Assembly (NCBI GenBank): GCA_963970005.1
Contig: CAXAMN010022718.1
Location: 407,202-471,201 of the forward strand
DNA: 64,000 nucleotides
Origin: Durusdinium trenchii
Taxonomy: Eukaryota; Sar; Dinophyceae; Suessiales; Symbiodiniaceae
Direction of reading: 5' to 3'
The position numbers and the translations under genes are program-made. The first letter of the stretch is position 1. Every line of letters begins with the position of its first letter. Below the pieces are notes generated by a model. That model saw only the letters and a list, made by a program, of their open reading frames with translations. It was not told where the DNA came from and ran no database searches. Positions 11,458-22,599 of the stretch are shown in pieces.

Positions 11458-11610
11458 TGAAGACGAACCACGATGTTTCTAACGCCGTCTCTGAAAGCCT
11501 CTGCTTTGCTGCCAAGAAAGCTGCTCTTGAAAAGTTTGCTTATGGCAGTCGGCAACGAGTGCCAAGTGACAAGGAGGTCCCAAAAATTTGCATCACAGAC
11601 AACTAATTTC
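11458..11610 (-). CDS. Unrecognised exon-like stretch
   Basis: The minus strand is open with protein-like composition: VCDANFWDLLVTWHSLPTAI, then SKLFKSSFLGSKAEAFRDGV and RNIVVRLQRM. I do not recognise the family. It sits just upstream of the 10.8-11.4 kb segment on the same strand and may be part of the same spliced gene. Confidence 0.35.
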
Positions 11611-11890
11611 CCGATGTCATTTCACGACAAAACGAGAGACACTGCCTGCATGATGGTAGATTAAGTGCACAACAAAGCTTTCCAGTCAAACTCAAGTGTG
11701 GCCTTCACCACAGCCAACAATGGCGTTGGAGCAGTTTCGTCGTCAAAGCCATACTAGAGCTCTGTACACCAAAACAAACAAACAAAATATATATATATAT
11801 GCACTACTCTGCTCTGCCCACCTCTTGACCCTAGCCGCGCTTTTCTAGGTCAAGTGCCCTCTGATTGAAAATGGTTTGCCCTCCGATCTG

Positions 11891-12178
11891 TCAAGCTCTC
11901 CTTGCCCCCTCCTCCACGCGTCCCAACTCGGCCGCAAGCCTGTGGCTAGCGGCGCGAATCTTCTGACAACTCCGCGGAGGCAGGATTAAGGCAGTATATT
12001 CTTGGAGGGCTTGATCGAGGTGAAAGCGCGCGGTAGCTATATGCTTCCACCGGCCTTTGGCCAAAAGTTGGTCAAAACGCATGCCCTGGGCATATGCCGA
12101 TGTTGCTCCCCCCCATCGTAAGCTATATGGGAGGAGGTTAAAAGCCCCAGATCCAAGTGAAGGGCGACCTCTTTCCAC
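11891..12178 (-). pseudogene. Tyrosine-recombinase-like C-terminal domain
   Basis: The minus strand reads LLPYSLRWGGATSAYAQG, then LLAKGRWKHIATARFHLDQA and LQEYTAL. The pattern PYSLR.GGAT, then GRW....TAR.Y, is that of tyrosine recombinases carried by some eukaryotic mobile elements, where the SLR Arg is catalytic and the Tyr after TAR is the usual nucleophile position. Here that position holds His (TARFH), so the copy is probably inactive. Only the C-terminal part is visible. It lies downstream, on the same strand, of the methyltransferase at 13192-13942. I infer both belong to one decayed element. Confidence 0.5.
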
Positions 12179-12653
12179 AAGGTCCGGAAGGTCGTGGGGA
12201 ACAATCTGCTAACTTTTCATCAGGCCTACATCGCTGATACAGCAAACGCAGGCAGGAGATTCCAGTCTGCTCTGAAATGAGCACTTTTTCACTGGAAAAT
12301 TCGTTGTGCTGTCTTAGCGTGATGCCAAAAACAACGTGGCCGATTGGCCGGAACGCTGCGGTAGAACTACATCACGACGGTGCAACTGGAACATTTTACC
12401 AATTCGCAAAAAGCCGGCAAAAGGCAACAGTCGTAAGTTGCGCTAAACTAGGGCGCTACCATTTCCAGCGTAGCCCTCACGGGCTGTTCCAGTTAATTAT
12501 TCCCCGAGGGAACAAGTTGCCACGGCCCTTTGACCTGTCCTCTCAACCGTGGCTTTTGGGACTGGACAGCAGCTAAGACATAGTTCGCCATAGTCTTTGA
12601 CTCACCTTCTTCCCACAATACCTCGATAGACAACCTGGAGGTCCTAGCGAACA

Positions 12654-12893
12654 TTACTCCCCCGACACTCCATCCTCCTCAAGTATCTGTGGGTCTTGTT
12701 CCTCCATCCTTTCCAAAATTTTGCTCCGACAGACGCAACCCTTCCTCCTTCTTTGGGACTCTTCATCACCTGGTGCAAAGCCTCTTCCTTTTCCTGGTCT
12801 CCGCTCACTCATGCTGATATGAGTCGTGGCATCATCCTGTTCTCCAAAGCCATCATAGGCTTTTTGCTCCATCTCTTCATGCCACTTCTCCAC
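12654..12893 (-). pseudogene. Charged linker frame between methyltransferase and recombinase
   Basis: Minus-strand frame of 79 codons rich in Glu, Lys and Arg (MEKWHEEMEQKAYDGFGEQD and onward). I recognise no domain. Its position between the two element domains suggests it is linker sequence of the same decayed polyprotein. Confidence 0.3.
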
Positions 12894-13191
12894 AATTGGC
12901 TTTCGCCCCCTTGGGGTCCGTTCGAGTCTGCTTTTTCCAGGGCCAGAGGTCTAGCAGGCAGCCCACTATCACGGCGTGAAAGCTGTTGCCCAGAGCGGCT
13001 TCTCGAGCTGCTGTCTGTTGACGGCGCTCATCAGGGTGTATCTCGCGGGGTGTCCCGTCGGGCGTTCTTACCCTGTCGCTGAGCTTACTCCATCCCCCTT
13101 GGCATTGTGGAAGAGGGACTCAGGTCTCCAACTGTGAGGTGGATACTTCATTTGATCTTCTTTCCACCTCTCAATCGCACTTGCCTTCCCG

Positions 13192-13942
13192 CTAGCTAGC
13201 TATTCCTGCTGGATCGCTCGGCGGATTCTTGTGTGGGATAGCCCTTGTGAACGTTGGCAGCCGTATGCCTTTGCTCACTTCGGCCGCAGGCCTGACCCAG
13301 CCTTCTTCATCACATACCAAGTTGAGAGGTTCAAGCTCTTCGTTTAAATCTATGACCTTGTACAGCTCATGGTGGCTTGTCTGGAAACTGGGATGGTCCT
13401 CCAATCCCACATTGCTCCAATACTGCCGTGGTCTCCGAACGCAAGAAAGGCCCGCTGGAACAAACGTACAGGGGTCGGCATCCAAGCTGTTCACTCATCT
13501 CTTTTATATCCTCTTCATCTCCGACCGCATTTTCGACCATCAGAGGAGACCGGACGTCCATCTCCCGTGCCAGATCTTAGCACCTCAACGTACTTATAAA
13601 AGAGCCTGGACCTTGGGCCCTGCAGGCGCGGATCGGCATGCAGTCTTGAGATCCCTTGGCAGGGCGATCCTCCTCCTGCTATCACTCCGGTCCAACGTGG
13701 GACACTTCTCATGTTTCTCAATTTCCCCCTTTGTCACTCTGGTGATGTACATCGACCCCCGGCCATCTCGTCTTGTTGAGTCTCCTGCACTCAGGATCGT
13801 TCTCAATGACAACCAGATGATCAAGTTTGTATCCGGCGAGTTCCAATGCCCTGCTACCAATCCCCGCAGAGAACTCGAGCACCAGCACACTCTGTGGCCC
13901 TTCTCCTGGGATATCGTCCTGCTTTTCCTCCAGGGCACACAT
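13192..13942 (-). pseudogene. C5-cytosine DNA methyltransferase domain (retroelement type), frameshifted
   Basis: In minus-strand order: motif I, SVLVLEFSAGIGSRALELAG with IENDPECRRLN (13942 to about 13725). The catalytic motif GGGSPCQGIS follows, with PCQ at 13656-13664, then RSRLFYKYVEVL. Motif VI-like MVENAVG is near 13530, RRPRQYW near 13417-13443, and LPTFTRAIPHKNPP near 13219-13258. These occur in the correct order for C5-methyltransferases, in which the PCQ Cys attacks C6 of cytosine and ENV stabilises it. At least two frame changes separate the motifs, so the copy is broken. Methyltransferases of this kind have been reported inside dinoflagellate retrotransposons. The recombinase-like domain downstream fits an element origin. 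Confidence 0.7.
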
Positions 13943-14480
13943 CTCTCTCAGCCCTCGCTGATCACCTTTGATTCAAACACCGAATCCGAACTTTCTCCTG
14001 TTTCGCTAGCGTCCGAGGTCGCTACCTCACGCAGCTTTGACCTCAGGTCAGTAACACGGAGAGGTTGGCTACACCCGGCCAGCAAAATCTCTTCAACTGT
14101 CACTCCTCCGAGCTTCACTCAAACTGAAATGTTCTTCCACGCATAATCAAAGACTCCAAACAGTGGTCGTGTGAAGTGCAGCATGGACTTCTCGACCTAG
14201 TAAGATCTGTAACCCCTTTCGAGGAACTCGTGCCTGCCGCAACAACCAGAAGGCCAGCGAAAGATTGTGCCCTGGTCACCATCGAGGATAGCTCCTAACT
14301 TCTCCGCTTTCCGGGCCCTTTTGCAGGCTCTTTGTTGTTGAATAGGGAATCCCCCAGTCAGCGTAAGCACGTCCCAAGGCTTCTTGCTCTGCTGAGCTCT
14401 TGCCTTCTAGGTCCTTGGCTACCCTGGCTTCCATGATTTCAAGCAGGGCATATCATCCAGTACACTCACCATAGCTTCTC

Positions 14481-14505
14481 CTCCTCCTCCTCCTCCTCCT
14501 CAAGG
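14481..14505. repeat. (CTC)n microsatellite
   Basis: Eight CTC trinucleotides in a row, a short simple repeat between the methyltransferase and its upstream flank. Confidence 0.8.
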
Positions 14506-14654
14506 TCCGGGAAGACGCTGGCCCTTCTCATTTCACATCGCCCAAGAAAGCCTGCTCCTCCACTTAAAGGAGACCTCAATGACTTCCTTCAACCTCCTCC
14601 GCATCGGTCCAAGGCGGCGGAAGAACATCCCTCTGTCTCCCCCTTTTGCCGTCG

Positions 14655-15457
14655 TCAGACCCCGGCTTTGTGGACCGCACCAAATACTCCCCAAGATTGG
14701 TGCCACTTCTCATGATAATCAGCACCCAAGAGGCCACCTGACTGTGCAATACTCAAGAACCCACACTCTTCCTCTTTCAACCATCTCTGCATCATATCGC
14801 TCTCGGATGACCATGCTCGTTGCTGGAGGACTTCTCTCTCTTGGGGAACGATCTCTTTTGGCTGATCGTCGAACTTCACCTGCCAAATTCTTTCGGGACT
14901 TTTCGACGCGACCTTCCCCTCCTCCTTGGGGGGCGTCACAGGGGGCCGGTCCGCCCGTCCCCCACCGCCTTTTTCCCAGTTTTGATTTTTGCTCTTGCTC
15001 ACCAACTCCTTCAGTTTCAGGCTGGCGGCTTCCTGCTTTGCCGCTCTTCGCCGCTATCCCTCGGAGGTCAATGTTGCGGCCTGTCCTCGTTCAGGCTGGT
15101 CTCGCGGGCCTTTAGCCGCTGAACCAAGAGGTCCCCCAAAACTGGAAGCTCCCCTTGTATCAACATGTCGGTCGCTGTCCCCAGAGTGATCGGCTCTCGG
15201 CGATTCCTTCCCCCGATGGCCTGAGGAGGGTGCTGAACGAGCACCACCTGCTTTACGTAGGCCATCATCCGGCAGCTCAACCAATTTTCTTCTTCGCTCC
15301 CCCTTTCGGCCCGACTTGCCAAATACCGGCTCCGCTCCTTCACGCTGCTGTTCAACAGCTTCCCGGGGTGTCTGTTTGAGAGCCGCCACACTTCGCCCTC
15401 CCCCCGGGTTTTGGGCACGCGAAAACCTTGAAAACCTTGTGACGACTCTCTTCTCAC
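14655..15457 (-). pseudogene. Upstream part of the methyltransferase element, unrecognised
   Basis: Two overlapping minus-strand frames (14655-15005 and 15068-15457) are Lys/Glu/Arg-rich and contain LGTATDMLIQGELPVLGDLL with VQRLKARETSLNEDRP. The style resembles the linker upstream of the catalytic domain in large element polyproteins, but no reverse transcriptase motif (such as YxDD) was found here or up to 16.8 kb. Assignment to the element rests on strand and proximity. Confidence 0.3.
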
Positions 15458-15459
15458 CC

Positions 15460-17110
15460 GCTTCCTTCAGGGGACGAGTCCCGATCCTTCTCGACTGTGC
15501 CTTCGTCCTTCCTCCTCTTTCTTTCGTTGTTGTTCCCTGCGTTCAGCGGCTCTCTTCTCAAGAAGTGCACCAACTGAATCGCGGGGTCCCCTCTCAGGCT
15601 CCTCCTTCCTTTTTCTAAAATCGACTTAACTTCTCACCCTTCTCAACTTCAGCTGACTTCAAAACTTCTAAAGCCTTATCCAACCCTGTAGGATCACCAT
15701 GGCCCTCAGGGCCCCTCTTTTCTTTTGGCGGTCCCGCAGGCTCTGGAACTCTGGCAACCCAGGAGTCAACAATTAATCCATCTCCGACATCATGAACACG
15801 TTCACCAAACGCCAACGGCTAACATGCACCAACTCTCTGCCATCACCTCGACTGAGTTTGTCTTTGCACTTCTTCCTATCATCTCTGCAGAGGTGGTACA
15901 GTCATTTGCCCTGCTTCAAGTGCTGTCAGCCGTACCATTAAGAGTAGCCATCACTGGCGACCAAGTGATCACCGATCAAATAGCCTCGCCCAAATCACCC
16001 CACTCCTCGACTCTCAGGCAGGCCTTTCCCTGAGCTGCTCCATGCCAATCATAGCATTCATACTCTATCAAGCATCCTTTGTTTAGGACTGATTCAGCAT
16101 AGCCCCAAATGTCATCATGGCTTTTTCACATCAGGTGACTTGGCATCAGGCCTCCTTGCATGAGGTCACTTCAGTCCTCGCGGGCGCCACCTTTCCATAG
16201 TGCCAAGACCTCTAGACTCAAGTCTTGGAGGGATAGGGCCCTCAAGGCCCCCTGCGCTCTTGTCTCCTCGGTGGCCCCTCCTTTCACTACACACCCACAC
16301 ACACACAAAGCCCTCCTTACTCTCCCGCTCTGACAAGGGAAGCCTGGAGAGAAAGGGGGAGGGCACTTGGGCCAATAACCACACCCCACAAAGGGATCCG
16401 GTCGTCAGGGATGGCTCGCTTTTTCTCTCTTTTTGCCCCCCACCCCTCCCTCCAGACGGAAGGCTGGGGTGGACAGGTCAGACACCTTGACTTTGAAAGC
16501 TACCGGTGGGACACGCATTTCGCGCACGCTATTCCTACGGAAAGTACATCGTTACCATCATGTAATCTGGGCCGCCACCATCTACAGTGAAACACATAGC
16601 ATTCAGCCTGCAGCGCACTTTGTGTTCTGACAGCCTCAAAGGAATGCGTTGGACCGGACTCACGCATCGGTGACGTTTCACTTAGGACATGCTTTGGTGA
16701 GCTATCAAAATTCTCAGAATCAAGTGTTGGCACGTTGCCACCACCTTTGCAGCACATGCCACCACATGCGCTGCACACACGCAGTGCACACATGCGCTGC
16801 ACACAAAATTTGAGGGGCATAGTTTCACAAAGCTTGAAAAGAATCCCACGCCAAAATTGAACGGTTTCAGACGGATTGGAACCGTTGCCAAAGCGACGGC
16901 CGGGGTTGTTTCAGTTGGGACACCGGGAGACTTGGTCAACTTCGAAGGTTTTGTCATGCTGGTGAGGCATTCAAAACATCAACCACTGTACTTGCACGCC
17001 AAAGAAAGAAACATACTAAAATGTGCTCAGTGTCATGCGAGGAACGTGCGAGACATGGTGCAATGGTGCAGGCTAGTCTGGTATCTTCCCAACTCATGCG
17101 TGTTTTGTAT
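15460..17110. other. No gene recognised
   Basis: Frames are short and unconvincing. A (CA)n-like run lies near 16290-16310 and a GCGCTGCACACA repeat near 16765-16805. Nothing else is supported. Confidence 0.5.
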
Positions 17111-17123
17111 AGTTCAGTAGACC

Positions 17124-18416
17124 TTACATTCGGGGTGCTGGTGAAGAGTGGATCAAGACCATGAAGGCAGCGCTGAACCATGCGCCTCTTGAGATCAAGA
17201 ACCTGATCATGGAGAAGCCGGTGAGAGACTACTTCAGATTCGGCAATGGCGGAATCTTAGAGAGTCAGAAGCGCATCCGGCTGCCGATTGTCGTGAAAAA
17301 CCAAGTGGTGCTTCTTTGGCCGGCTAGCTGCCATTCCTTGCGATTCACTAGGGTGCCTGCTGGGGAAAGACTTCCTCGAGAGCTTGGGGGGCTACTTTGA
17401 ACTTCTCTTCAAAGAAACTCCAGTTGAAGTACCTCACTGATGAATGGACACCCCTGAGCAAGATGAAAGCAGGTCATTTTTCTTTGAACCTTCTCCCAAA
17501 ACCCTTGACCTCGTGGCCGACGCTTGGACCTCTCGCGTGGCATGTCGTAGGTGTCGGAGGTTGCTGTGAGGTTCAATGTGAAGGTCGAGTCGCATGGAAG
17601 GCACACAATCGACTAGTTGATCGTTCGACTGACGTTGATGGTGACTTGAACATGGTTGTGCACTACATCCCTGAGTTCTTCAGCTCAAGCTCGTCCTGGC
17701 AGCTCGAAGATGATGCCCAATCTCTTCGAGATCTCCCCGACCGCTTCGCGATGGCAACGTCTTCTGCTGCGGATGGCTGCCAGGAGGACTTGGCATTGGA
17801 AGGGAGTGATGCTGTGGTTGGTGCAACATCCATTCATGCGCTTCCTGCCCCTGCCCTTGCCGGTGGTCACGAATGCGGAGTGAGTGGAAGACCCAGCTCA
17901 AGGACATGGTGCGACGCAAGGTGTGGCCGAAGCGATGGTTGCCGAAGGCCCTGGAGGTGATGAGTGTTTTGCACCTTCAAGAGGCTCAGACACTTCGCAA
18001 CCGCATGAGCTTGGAGGAGGCGTTCATGGAAGACGAGGCTGTGATGTTCGGAATCAAGGCACTGAAGAAACCTCCCCGTGCTCGGAAGCAAGCTGCACTA
18101 GTTCAGGCTACGCACCAAGCAATCGCAGAGCTGGATGGCCGGAAGGAAGAACTTGCCAGAGAGCTTCTCGGACCCCGAGGCGGGATGCCTCGCAACAAGG
18201 CAGACCTGGTCAAGCTGGCGGTTCTCCTGAACGTGACCGTGGACCCCAAGGACACCAACGACCAGTTGAAGGCCAAGTGCAAGCCGATGGTGGACGTTCT
18301 GATGGGGAAAGCCCTTGGCTCGAGCCCAGAGAGATCCAAAGGATCAGCAGAAGGCAACGACCTCAAAGGACCAATGATTGGCTCGAAAGCGATGGAAATA
18401 TCAGCACCAACAGGAC
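17124..18416 (+). pseudogene. Ty1/copia-type polyprotein remnant: retropepsin-like protease and linker
   Basis: The frame reads DYFRFGNGGILESQKRIRLP and IVVKNQVVLLW. After a shift near 17325 it continues CDSLGCLLGKDFLESLGGYF, then LKYLTDEWTPLSKMKAGHFS. FRFGN...L.S..R..LP and LLGKDFLE.LGG recur in the protease of dinoflagellate copia elements. Downstream (17873-18416) is a charged helical segment with NKADLVKLAVLLNVTVDPKD and CKPMVDVLMGKALG, resembling the spacer before integrase. No integrase or reverse transcriptase is present: the frame runs into the T tract of the adjacent LRR unit at 18417. Several frameshifts make it a pseudogene. Confidence 0.55.
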
Positions 18417-19448
18417 TTTTTTTTTGCACGAGTACGGACGCCATGTGGGCGGAGTGCCCAGGTCATCGTTGAAAGGAAAGGAAACACGTCATGATGATGG
18501 GGAATAAAGACACCAGAAAACACCCAAAACAAGGACAAAACCAAAACAAAACAGACAAAAAACAACCACAACCCCAAAAACCAAAAGGCCAAAGGCCGAT
18601 TCCCCATCATAACTGACAGTGTTTCCTCTGTACGGGGGTGAGACAAGTGAGAAAGTTGGCTGCATACTATCTAATTAAGGGCCTGAATTCGCTACGAAGT
18701 CTGCCAAGTGCATCTGTGCGCGAGCGAAGAGCCTGCGAGGCCAGTCAAATGTGGCTGCATTCTATCGTCAAAAAGTGACCACATGGCCACTGCATCGAGT
18801 GGCAGCTAGGGTATAGCACCTTCGAGCCAGGAGCTTATCATGACTGTCAGTAGTACTGATTCTTGCCAAAGAAGTCAGTTGTTGCAGTGCCAATCTAGCC
18901 AAGGAAAATTCCCTTTTCGCAGTACAACCCATACAACTGATTGCACGAACGAGCTGAGAGGCAGATCTCGATCTGGCAGTGGAGGCAAAGCAATCGAAAA
19001 AGGTCTGCTGTCGACGGCGCTGCGTTCCCCCCCAAGGGAGGTCATCATTGCACCCCTTGGCTCTCCACCATATGCCAAAAGGGGTGTAGCATCCATGAAC
19101 TGGTGCCCTCGGAGAGACACCATCCTGTTACACGCAAGGCCCGGGTGAGACAGGTGAAACTAAAGATCTATCCTAACATGGTTCTTGTGCCATCTTTGTA
19201 CAAGATTGGCCATGGTCTGGCAGCCGCAGTGAGTAACTAAGGTTATCCCTGGGCGCCTTCCATCACCATTTGCTACCACCCGCCTGCCAGGGACGAGGAG
19301 CTAAGGCTCTCATCCCGGTAGGCTCACAAAAATCGTAGGTGATGAAGGCGGAGTAGTGACTCTGGTTGGACTTCGAGTCGACTGGCAAGCACTCACGGAG
19401 CGGGAGAGAGGAATTACGCCAACCCTTTGTGACTAGGCATTCTAAGTC
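18417..19448 (-). mobile_element. 3' tail of LRR-II unit, locus 1, ending in a poly(A) tract
   Basis: Read on the minus strand, this conserved, roughly 1-kb non-coding tail follows the LRR frame and ends with a stem-loop (TGGGC/GCCCA, 18446-18460), GGCGTCCGTACTCGTGC and nine A (18417-18425). Internally a perfect 12-bp stem (18494-18505 with 18599-18610) encloses a G/T-rich loop. The same order is found at 31954-33336 and 52886-54176. It abuts a copia remnant at 18416. Gene-bearing sequence ending in a shared tail plus A tract points to reverse transcription of an mRNA-like RNA. Confidence 0.65.
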
Positions 19449-20893
19449 CTAGTGTGTTGATTCTCGAAATTCTTCTCTCCATTGATCTTTGGCATTTGGC
19501 GGCAAGAAGCGAAGCCACTTGGGCTGGCCTGGTTGCTCACATTTGTCAAAGGCATTAATTCGGGCATGCGTTCCTCGCCAAGTCTTACTTTTCCCCATTT
19601 TACGAAATACGCGAAGTTGCGCGCAACCTGCAAAAGCACGCCGCGCAATGTAAAGCAGGGATGGCGGTATGCAAACCTCCTGCAGTGAGGCACACTGGAG
19701 GAAAGCTTCTTGTTCTATGGTTCGCAAGTTTCGGGAAAGGCTGAGTTGTTGCAATTGCGAGCAGTGTGCAAAGGTCGAGCCCAATATTTCAATGATACCC
19801 GTTCGAGACAAGTCAACGATCTGCAACTGCTGGCAACGCGCACAGGCGGCCGGTCCCACCCAATTGAAATCTGGCGGCAGGGAAAGCGAGGCAATTCTTG
19901 CTTCCAAGAAACAACATTCGGGCAAGCTTCTGTTCGGGTGTGCAGGGTCATACTCTGCCTTGTCCATGCTGAGGTGACGCAGGGCCGTGCACTTTTCAAA
20001 AGCTCGAGGCCGAAGTTGCGCTTGAGGGGCTAGTAGGTTCTCGGGGTGTTGAGTCGTCCCAATTTGGGTTAGGGAGCAGCACGCCTCAAACACCTTAATG
20101 CCGAATTTTTTTTGCACGGGTACGGGCGCTATGTGTGCCGAGAGGCACAAGTCACCTTAAATGAATTCGATGAGAGAGCTGAAAAGATACGAGCCAGGAA
20201 AAGAACAGGGCACAGCAACCAAACAAAACCCAAAAAAACACCTTAATGCCGAACTGTTTGCATCCAGGGGCCGTCACCGCACGCAGAGCATGACACCTGC
20301 GAAATGCCCCATGCTTCAGGCTGACAACTGTGTCCGGTAGGTGAACTATTTGCAGTCGCTGACAGCTCCTCCAAGCGGCTTCCCCTACAATCCGGACGCC
20401 GGTCTCAACTTGGACATGACGGACTTCCGTGCGAAAGAAAAAAGCTTGAGGTGGAATTTTGTCATTCTTGCCAAAAGGCACACGTATGGCCTTGGCTTCC
20501 CCTTTGATCTGCCCTTTGTGTGCCGCTTCCACAAAACACTGGTGAGCGAGCACGTAAAAACCCTGGTTGGCATGCAGTGTGCCCAGTATGGGGTCCGCTG
20601 AGACCTCATGGGTGTCTTTTTTGTACAAATTGCAGCTCGCACCCGAAAGTGCTGTTGCTTCCCAAGTGGGAGAGCTGCTCCAATACTGCATTTTCGAAAC
20701 CATGGAGTCTGTCGTGCTCTCGCAGGTCGATAACAATGTCAATATCTTCACCAGCCAGGGTGGTGAGTGTAAGAGGCAAGGCCGACGATCTTTCCTTTCT
20801 ACCTTGCAGGCCACAACTGGGCATAGCGTCTGCCATGCTCACAACTTGCAAGTTGCTACCTTGAGCCCATAGGATGACGAGACAGGGGCGCAT
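19449..20893 (-). pseudogene. LRR-II gene copy, locus 1 (BspA-type leucine-rich repeats), interrupted
   Basis: The minus strand starts with the family N-terminal domain (LTLTTLAGEDIDIVIDL, then LHGFENAVLEQLSHLG and FGCELQFVQK). After a frame change near 20625 it continues with BspA-type (LRR_5) repeats of the form IVGEAAWRSCQRLQIVHLPD and FRRCHALRAVTAPGC. The frame is interrupted at QFGIKVF by the insertion at 20088-20253, then resumes with KFGIKVFEACCSLTQIG and further repeats to HARINAFDKCEQPGQPKW. Such repeats form solenoids for ligand or protein binding. No signal peptide or membrane segment is visible. Apart from the insertion and one frameshift it aligns with the intact copy at 33337-34620. 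Confidence 0.7.
20088..20253 (-). mobile_element. 130-bp retroposon/introner-like insertion with 18-bp target-site duplication
   Basis: The 18-mer AAACACCTTAATGCCGAA occurs at 20088-20105 and again at 20236-20253. The 130 bases between them begin (minus strand) with a G/T-rich run and end in a 6-bp stem with 4-base loop (TGTGCC/GGCACA, 20134-20149), CGCCCGTACCCGTGC and eight A. This end is a diverged form of the LRR-II tail. The direct repeat lies in an LRR frame. Each copy contains AAG|GTG in phase, so removal of bases 20094-20241 as a 148-nt GT..AG intron would restore QFGIKVFEAC exactly. Confidence 0.8.
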
Positions 20894-20899
20894 GATGTC

Positions 20900-22350
20900 T
20901 CCCGCAGCTCTGATCTAGAGGTGGCAGTTAGCAGTCGCTCCCCTAGACTATAGATTACGTTTAACTGGACTGTGAGGCACGCCATTTTCTAACTCGCCTA
21001 CCCTGGACCAGAGCTAAGGCTCGCACCCAGGCACTTAATGGGTGATAGAGATGATGCTCTGTGAGAGAAGTGTCTCCTAGGTGGAGGCGAGTTCTTTGTC
21101 CCAACATTGCTTCCGATCTCCTTTGCTATATTACATGTGACAACCTGCGGATAGGAGCTCCGCAATGCTCACATTGGGACCTTGGTTTGAGTAGGGAAGG
21201 ATCCCTTCAGGCAAAGCCAGCTACATGCCCCGTATCGGATCATACTGGGGAGGCCCTACCTTCTAGGTCCATTTTCCCTAGCCACTTTCAACCCCGAAAC
21301 TGGCTTCGCCCAGGTCACATTGTTTCCTTGGGCTCCCTGACATCCTGCTGGGCATTCCGCTTTGGAGGCATGGCACTGGGTCCGTGTCTCTTTCACTCCG
21401 GGACAACACTGCAGCTGGAGCAAATGGCTTGTAGCTGCGACTGACGGCTAGGCTAGACTATACATCACACATTCCTGAAGCGCAAGACATTTGCAATCCA
21501 AACACGCTTGAAAATTCACTTTCGAAGTTCCAAGCCTCGTGGCACTTACAACGTCTGTCTCCCAGCCTGTCAGCTGCAAACCAGACTGAAAACTTCCTTA
21601 CCAAAGACATTGTCAGAATCATGCTGGCGAAGGTACCAAGCACCAGGTCGACCGGCCTGAAGCCATTGCTTGCGCTGCCTGAAGCAAGAACTCGCTTGGC
21701 CAACTGAATGAGGGATGCTGCCATTTCTCGAACCGTCAAACGCTTCCGCGGTGTCTAAGCACCATCACTCACTACGATACGGGCGGAGTAGTTTCCCCAG
21801 GACGCAGTTGGCGTGTTTCCCCCTAGAAAACATTGCGGAGTAACTATGGAGTAGGGCAAGTGTGGAGTAGAACATGTGGAAAACATTGGTATTTACACTA
21901 CAGATCAGGCGGAGTAGTTTTTCGCAAATTATAAAATACACTGTTGTTTATTGCGAACTGGAACTACCCCGCCCCAAGCGGGAAAAGCAAACAACTTCTC
22001 TGCAAACAACAGCGCAAGCTGTGTGGCAAGCTGTGTGGCGTTAAGAGTCTACGGGGGTGAAGGGGCGTAGCTTGTCCTTTGATCCCCCTTCCATCACCCT
22101 GGCCTTGGAGCTCCGCGCGTTTCTGAAGAGAAAAATCAGACCTGGGCGTGGGTCTGAAACAAGGTGCATGGCAACGCTTGCTTGCAGTCCTGCGTAAGGC
22201 GGCTACAAGGTGTCCCCGCGCACGTCGCACAAAGGACCTGCATGAAAGAGGTCTCGAACAGACACAGAGAATTTTCACTAGACGACGAGTGGCCCGAAAG
22301 CATTTTTCACCACGTAGGAAGTCAGAGTGTGAGTTGTCTGTTAAGCGTTC
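20900..22350. other. No gene recognised; traces of the LRR-II tail
   Basis: Around 20995-21045 a phrase (CCTACCCTGGACCAGAGCTAAG and following) resembles 33240-33290 beside the LRR-II frame, suggesting a remnant of another LRR unit in the same orientation. Otherwise frames are short and show no family signature. Confidence 0.4.
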
Positions 22351-22379
22351 AGTGTGAAGTGTTTAAGTCCAGTGAGTTG

Positions 22380-22520
22380 AGGTAGTGTGTGGGTCTCTGT
22401 GTGTGTGTATCTATGTCCGTGTGTATATGAGTCTCTGTATGTGTGTGCGCGCGTGTCCGAGTAAGTTGAGGCAGTGCGTGGGTCTCTGTGTGTGATGTGT
22501 GTATATGAGTCCCTGTCTGT
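22380..22520. repeat. GT-rich imperfect repeat
   Basis: Imperfect repetition of GTGTGGGTCTCTGTGTGTG and GTGTATATGAGTC phrases about 90 bases apart (near 22389 and 22477), a decayed dinucleotide-based minisatellite. Confidence 0.7.
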
Positions 22521-22599
22521 GCGTACGTCCATGTCTGCTGCTGGCGAAGGCCTTCGTCTTCACTGGCGAAGGTCTTCACTGCTGCTGGTGAAGGTCTTC

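Noticed and set aside
13229..14146. 305-codon plus-strand frame
   Set aside because: It is the antisense of the methyltransferase motifs, which are unmistakable on the minus strand.
14579..15115. 178-codon plus-strand frame
   Set aside because: Ser/Leu/Pro-rich antisense of a charged minus-strand frame. It has no family signature.
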